Assembly: GCA_947097615.1 (NCBI GenBank) | Contig: CAMURX010000109.1 | Coordinates: 1-5,997 of the forward strand | From: an uncultured Neisseria sp. | Lineage (GTDB): Bacteria > Pseudomonadota > Gammaproteobacteria > Burkholderiales > Neisseriaceae | Direction of reading: 5' to 3' | DNA: 5,997 nucleotides | Shown: one piece after another, positions 4,554 through 5,997 of the stretch | Position numbering within the stretch: the stretch's first letter is position 1 | How the letters are laid out: every line of letters begins with the position of its first letter | Program-made: the position numbers and the translations under genes | Notes under the pieces: generated by a model | Databases searched by the model: none | The model's input: the letters and a program-made list of their open reading frames with translations, nothing else | Told to the model about the DNA's origin: nothing

Positions 4554-4982
4554 ATGGCACATTCATGGTTTTACTGGGCTTTGGCTTCGGCCTTTTTCGC
4601 CGCGCTGACGGCAATTTTCGCCAAAGCGGGCTTGCAGGGCATCGATTCCGATTTCGCCACCTTTATCCGCACGCTGGTGATTATCGCCGCGCTGGCGGCC
4701 TTTCTCAGCTACGCGGGCAAATGGCAGGGCGTGGGTGCGTTCACAGCGAAAAACTGGACGTTTCTTATTCTGTCGGGTCTGGCAACGGGCGCGTCATGGC
4801 TGGCCTATTTCAAGGCTTTGCAGATGGGCGAGGCGTCGAAAGTGGCACCGGTGGACAAGTTCAGCATTGTTTTGGTGGCCCTGTTTGCCGTGGTGTTTTT
4901 GAAAGAGCGGCCGTCGTCGCAGGAATGGCTGGGCATCACCCTGATTGCGGGCGGAGTGCTGACGCTGGCTTTGAAGAGATAG
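4554..4982 (+). CDS. Single-domain EamA/DMT-family membrane transporter
   Basis: A 142-residue inner-membrane protein with five predicted transmembrane segments at about 5-26, 34-55, 68-88, 97-116 and 123-141, the content of one EamA domain (COG2510-like). Typical family features are the opening W..AL.SA.F.A...IFAK, IDSDFATFIRT (30-40) before helix 2, GLATGASWLAYFKALQ (75-90), PVDKFSIVLV (99-108) and FLKERPSSQEWLG (115-127). Most EamA transporters carry two such domains, so this one is expected to act as a dimer. The substrate is unknown; the superfamily exports small metabolites or drugs. The start at 4554 is supported by GGAG 6 bases upstream; in-frame starts at 4530 (TTG) and 4542 lack this. 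The stop codon TAG overlaps the first base pair of a DUS. It is probably cotranscribed, at least in part, with the gene before it. Confidence 0.87.
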   Translation: MAHSWFYWALASAFFAALTAIFAKAGLQGIDSDFATFIRTLVIIAALAAFLSYAGKWQGVGAFTAKNWTFLILSGLATGASWLAYFKALQMGEASKVAPVDKFSIVLVALFAVVFLKERPSSQEWLGITLIAGGVLTLALKR

Positions 4983-5011
4983 GCCGTCTGAAAGGATTGA
5001 GGCCGTCTGAA
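4981..5011 (+). repeat. Tandem DUS copies after the EamA gene
   Basis: Two perfect plus-orientation DUS (4981-4992 and 5000-5011) precede a third (5020-5031) that forms the left arm of the terminator. Start-to-start distances are 19 and 20 bases. The first begins with the AG of the EamA stop codon TAG (4980-4982). The first two have no inverted partner nearby. Confidence 0.85.
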
Positions 5012-5016
5012 ATATA

Positions 5017-5062
5017 AAAAGGCCGTCTGAAAACCCGATTCGGGGTTTTCAGACGGCCTTTT
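5017..5062. terminator. Bidirectional DUS terminator between the EamA gene and lysC
   Basis: A 20-bp perfect stem (5017-5036 with 5043-5062) and a 6-base loop, with DUS copies at 5020-5031 and 5048-5059. The stem ends with AAAA on one side and TTTT on the other, giving U-rich ends in both directions. It sits between convergent genes, 34 bases after the EamA stop and 18 bases after the lysC stop. It is the strongest terminator in the window. Confidence 0.92.
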
Positions 5063-5080
5063 GACATCGTTGCAGCGGGA

Positions 5081-5560
5081 TTAGGCCTGTTCCAATCCGA
5101 AGGTTTTGTGCAGCACGCGGGTAGCCAGTTCCATGTATTTCTCGTCGATCAGCACGGAAACTTTGATTTCGGAGGTGGAAATCATCTGGATGTTGATGCC
5201 TTCTTCGGCCATGGCGCGGAACATTTGCGCCGCCACGCCGGAGTGCGAGCGCATGCCGACGCCGACGATGGAGACTTTGCACACGGTGTCGTCGCCGTTC
5301 ACTTCGGCTGCGCCGAGGCTGTCTTTCAGGCCGTTCATCAGGTCGAGCGTCTGTTTGTAGTCGCCGCGCGGCACGGTGAAGGAGAAGTCGGTCGTGCCTT
5401 GTGCGCCGACGTTTTGGATGATCATGTCCACTTCGATGTTGGCGTCGGCGACGCTGCCGAGTATCTGGTAGGCGATGCCGGGTTTGTCGGAGACGCCGCG
5501 CACGTTGATGCGGGCTTGGTTTTTGTCGAATGCGATGCCTTTTACAACGGCTTGTTCCAT
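5081..5560 (-). CDS. Possible in-frame aspartokinase beta subunit (ACT domains only)
   Basis: An ATG at 5560, in frame with lysC, opens a 159-residue product beginning MEQAVVKGIAFDKNQARINV that contains just the two ACT domains. GAAGAGGA ends 7 bases upstream of it, a good ribosome-binding site inside a coding region. In Corynebacterium glutamicum, and in a similar way in Bacillus, lysC makes an alpha2-beta2 enzyme whose beta subunit starts at an internal ATG. From memory, the Corynebacterium beta start (MEEAVLTGVATDKS) falls at the equivalent residue. Existence of the beta protein here is inference from position, start codon and ribosome-binding site. Confidence 0.45.
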   Translation of the reverse strand: MEQAVVKGIAFDKNQARINVRGVSDKPGIAYQILGSVADANIEVDMIIQNVGAQGTTDFSFTVPRGDYKQTLDLMNGLKDSLGAAEVNGDDTVCKVSIVGVGMRSHSGVAAQMFRAMAEEGINIQMISTSEIKVSVLIDEKYMELATRVLHKTFGLEQA

Positions 5561-5997
5561 GTTTTCGTCCTCTTCAAAGGTAATCAGGGTGCCTTCGCCG
5601 CCGTCTTCCAGGCTGCTCAATACGCGCAGGCGCACTTTGTATTTGCCGGCGAATTCCACCGAGCGGATTTGCAAAACTTTCGAGCCGAGGCTGGCCAGCT
5701 CGAGCATTTCTTCAAAGGAGATGGTGCTCATGCGGCGGGCTTCGGGGACGACGCGCGGGTCGGTGGTGTAGACGCCGTCGACGTCGGTGTAAATCTGGCA
5801 CTCGTCGGCTTCAAGTGCGGCGGCCAGGGCGACGGCGGAGGTGTCCGAGCCGCCGCGGCCGAGGGTGGAAATGTCGCCGCCTGCAGTCACGCCTTGGAAA
5901 CCGGCAACGATAACGACGCGGCCTTCTTTCAGGTCGGCGCGCATTTTGCCGTCGTCGATATGGTCGATGCGGGCTTTGGTGTGCGCGTCGTCGGTTT
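5081..5997 (-). CDS. lysC: Aspartate kinase, 5' end outside the window
   Basis: The C-terminal 304 residues or so of a monofunctional aspartokinase, which phosphorylates L-aspartate with ATP to start the synthesis of lysine/diaminopimelate, threonine and methionine. The frame stays open to the window end, and TDDAHTKARID at the left of the visible protein is family-like, so the ATG at 5944 is internal. About 100 N-terminal residues with the KFGGTS-type motif are missing. Visible kinase motifs are VVIVAGFQGV, STLGRGGSDTSAVALAAAL and QIYTDVDGVYTTDPRVVPEA. Two ACT domains follow: the first around NVRGVSDKPGIAYQILG to NVGAQGTTDFSFTV, the second around KVSIVGVGMRSHSGVAAQMF to ISTSEIKVSVL. These bind lysine and/or threonine for feedback inhibition in this subclass. 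I see no disruption. The gene converges on the EamA gene with a shared terminator. An internal start may yield a separate beta subunit (listed apart). Confidence 0.95.
   Translation of the reverse strand, partial: TDDAHTKARIDHIDDGKMRADLKEGRVVIVAGFQGVTAGGDISTLGRGGSDTSAVALAAALEADECQIYTDVDGVYTTDPRVVPEARRMSTISFEEMLELASLGSKVLQIRSVEFAGKYKVRLRVLSSLEDGGEGTLITFEEDENMEQAVVKGIAFDKNQARINVRGVSDKPGIAYQILGSVADANIEVDMIIQNVGAQGTTDFSFTVPRGDYKQTLDLMNGLKDSLGAAEVNGDDTVCKVSIVGVGMRSHSGVAAQMFRAMAEEGINIQMISTSEIKVSVLIDEKYMELATRVLHKTFGLEQA

Noticed and set aside
4049..5017. Plus-strand open frame (322 codons) spanning the thioredoxin-fold and EamA genes in another frame
   Set aside because: It covers two well-supported genes plus their DUS spacer, and the translation is Arg/Gly-rich without domain features.
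4981..5059. CRISPR-like direct repeats
   Set aside because: The 12-base repeats are the DUS, the spacers are 7-8 bases, and no cas gene is present.
5945..5997. lysC start at 5944
   Set aside because: The frame continues upstream as TDDAHTKARIDHIDDGK, which is aspartokinase sequence, so the gene is cut by the window edge.

Overview
The window looks like chromosomal DNA from a commensal-type Neisseria or a close relative (Neisseriaceae). The main evidence is the 12-mer AGGCCGTCTGAA, the AG-preceded dialect of the Neisseria DNA uptake sequence (DUS, core GCCGTCTGAA). It occurs 17 times without mismatch in 6 kb, plus two imperfect copies. The gonococcus and meningococcus mostly use an AT-preceded form, so an AG-dialect, fairly GC-rich species is more likely; the species cannot be named from this window. 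All genes are housekeeping or metabolic. I see no insertion sequence, prophage, CRISPR array, tRNA or rRNA.

Layout. The 5' end of a class I fumarate hydratase gene runs leftward off the window (minus, start at 149). A divergent 303-base region with three DUS-based hairpins separates it from a Tat-exported orphan periplasmic substrate-binding protein (453-1430, plus). A symmetrical DUS hairpin ends that gene where it converges with fpr, ferredoxin/flavodoxin-NADP+ reductase (1510-2286, minus). Upstream of fpr on the same strand is pcnB, poly(A) polymerase I (2378-3715, minus), which has a structured leader. A second divergent region leads to two plus-strand genes: a secreted thioredoxin-fold protein with a CGDC active site (3969-4481) and a single-domain EamA/DMT membrane transporter (4554-4982). 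These converge on lysC, aspartate kinase (5081 to the window end, minus, 5' end missing), and a 20-bp-stem DUS terminator lies between them.

The genes do not form one pathway. They are a mosaic of small transcription units (TCA cycle, uptake, redox supply, RNA turnover, periplasmic thiol chemistry, amino-acid synthesis), and nearly every boundary is marked by one or more DUS. These DUS do double duty: inverted pairs make terminator-like hairpins, one copy is coding sequence inside pcnB, and one overlaps a stop codon.

I found no convincing novel multi-gene system. The points most worth a second look are a family of short DUS-bounded elements with a shared interior, a triple tandem DUS, an attenuator-shaped pcnB leader, a probable internal start for a separate regulatory (beta) subunit inside lysC, the orphan Tat-exported binding protein, and the CGDC thioredoxin-fold protein, whose active-site context resembles Gram-positive bacteriocin-accessory proteins.
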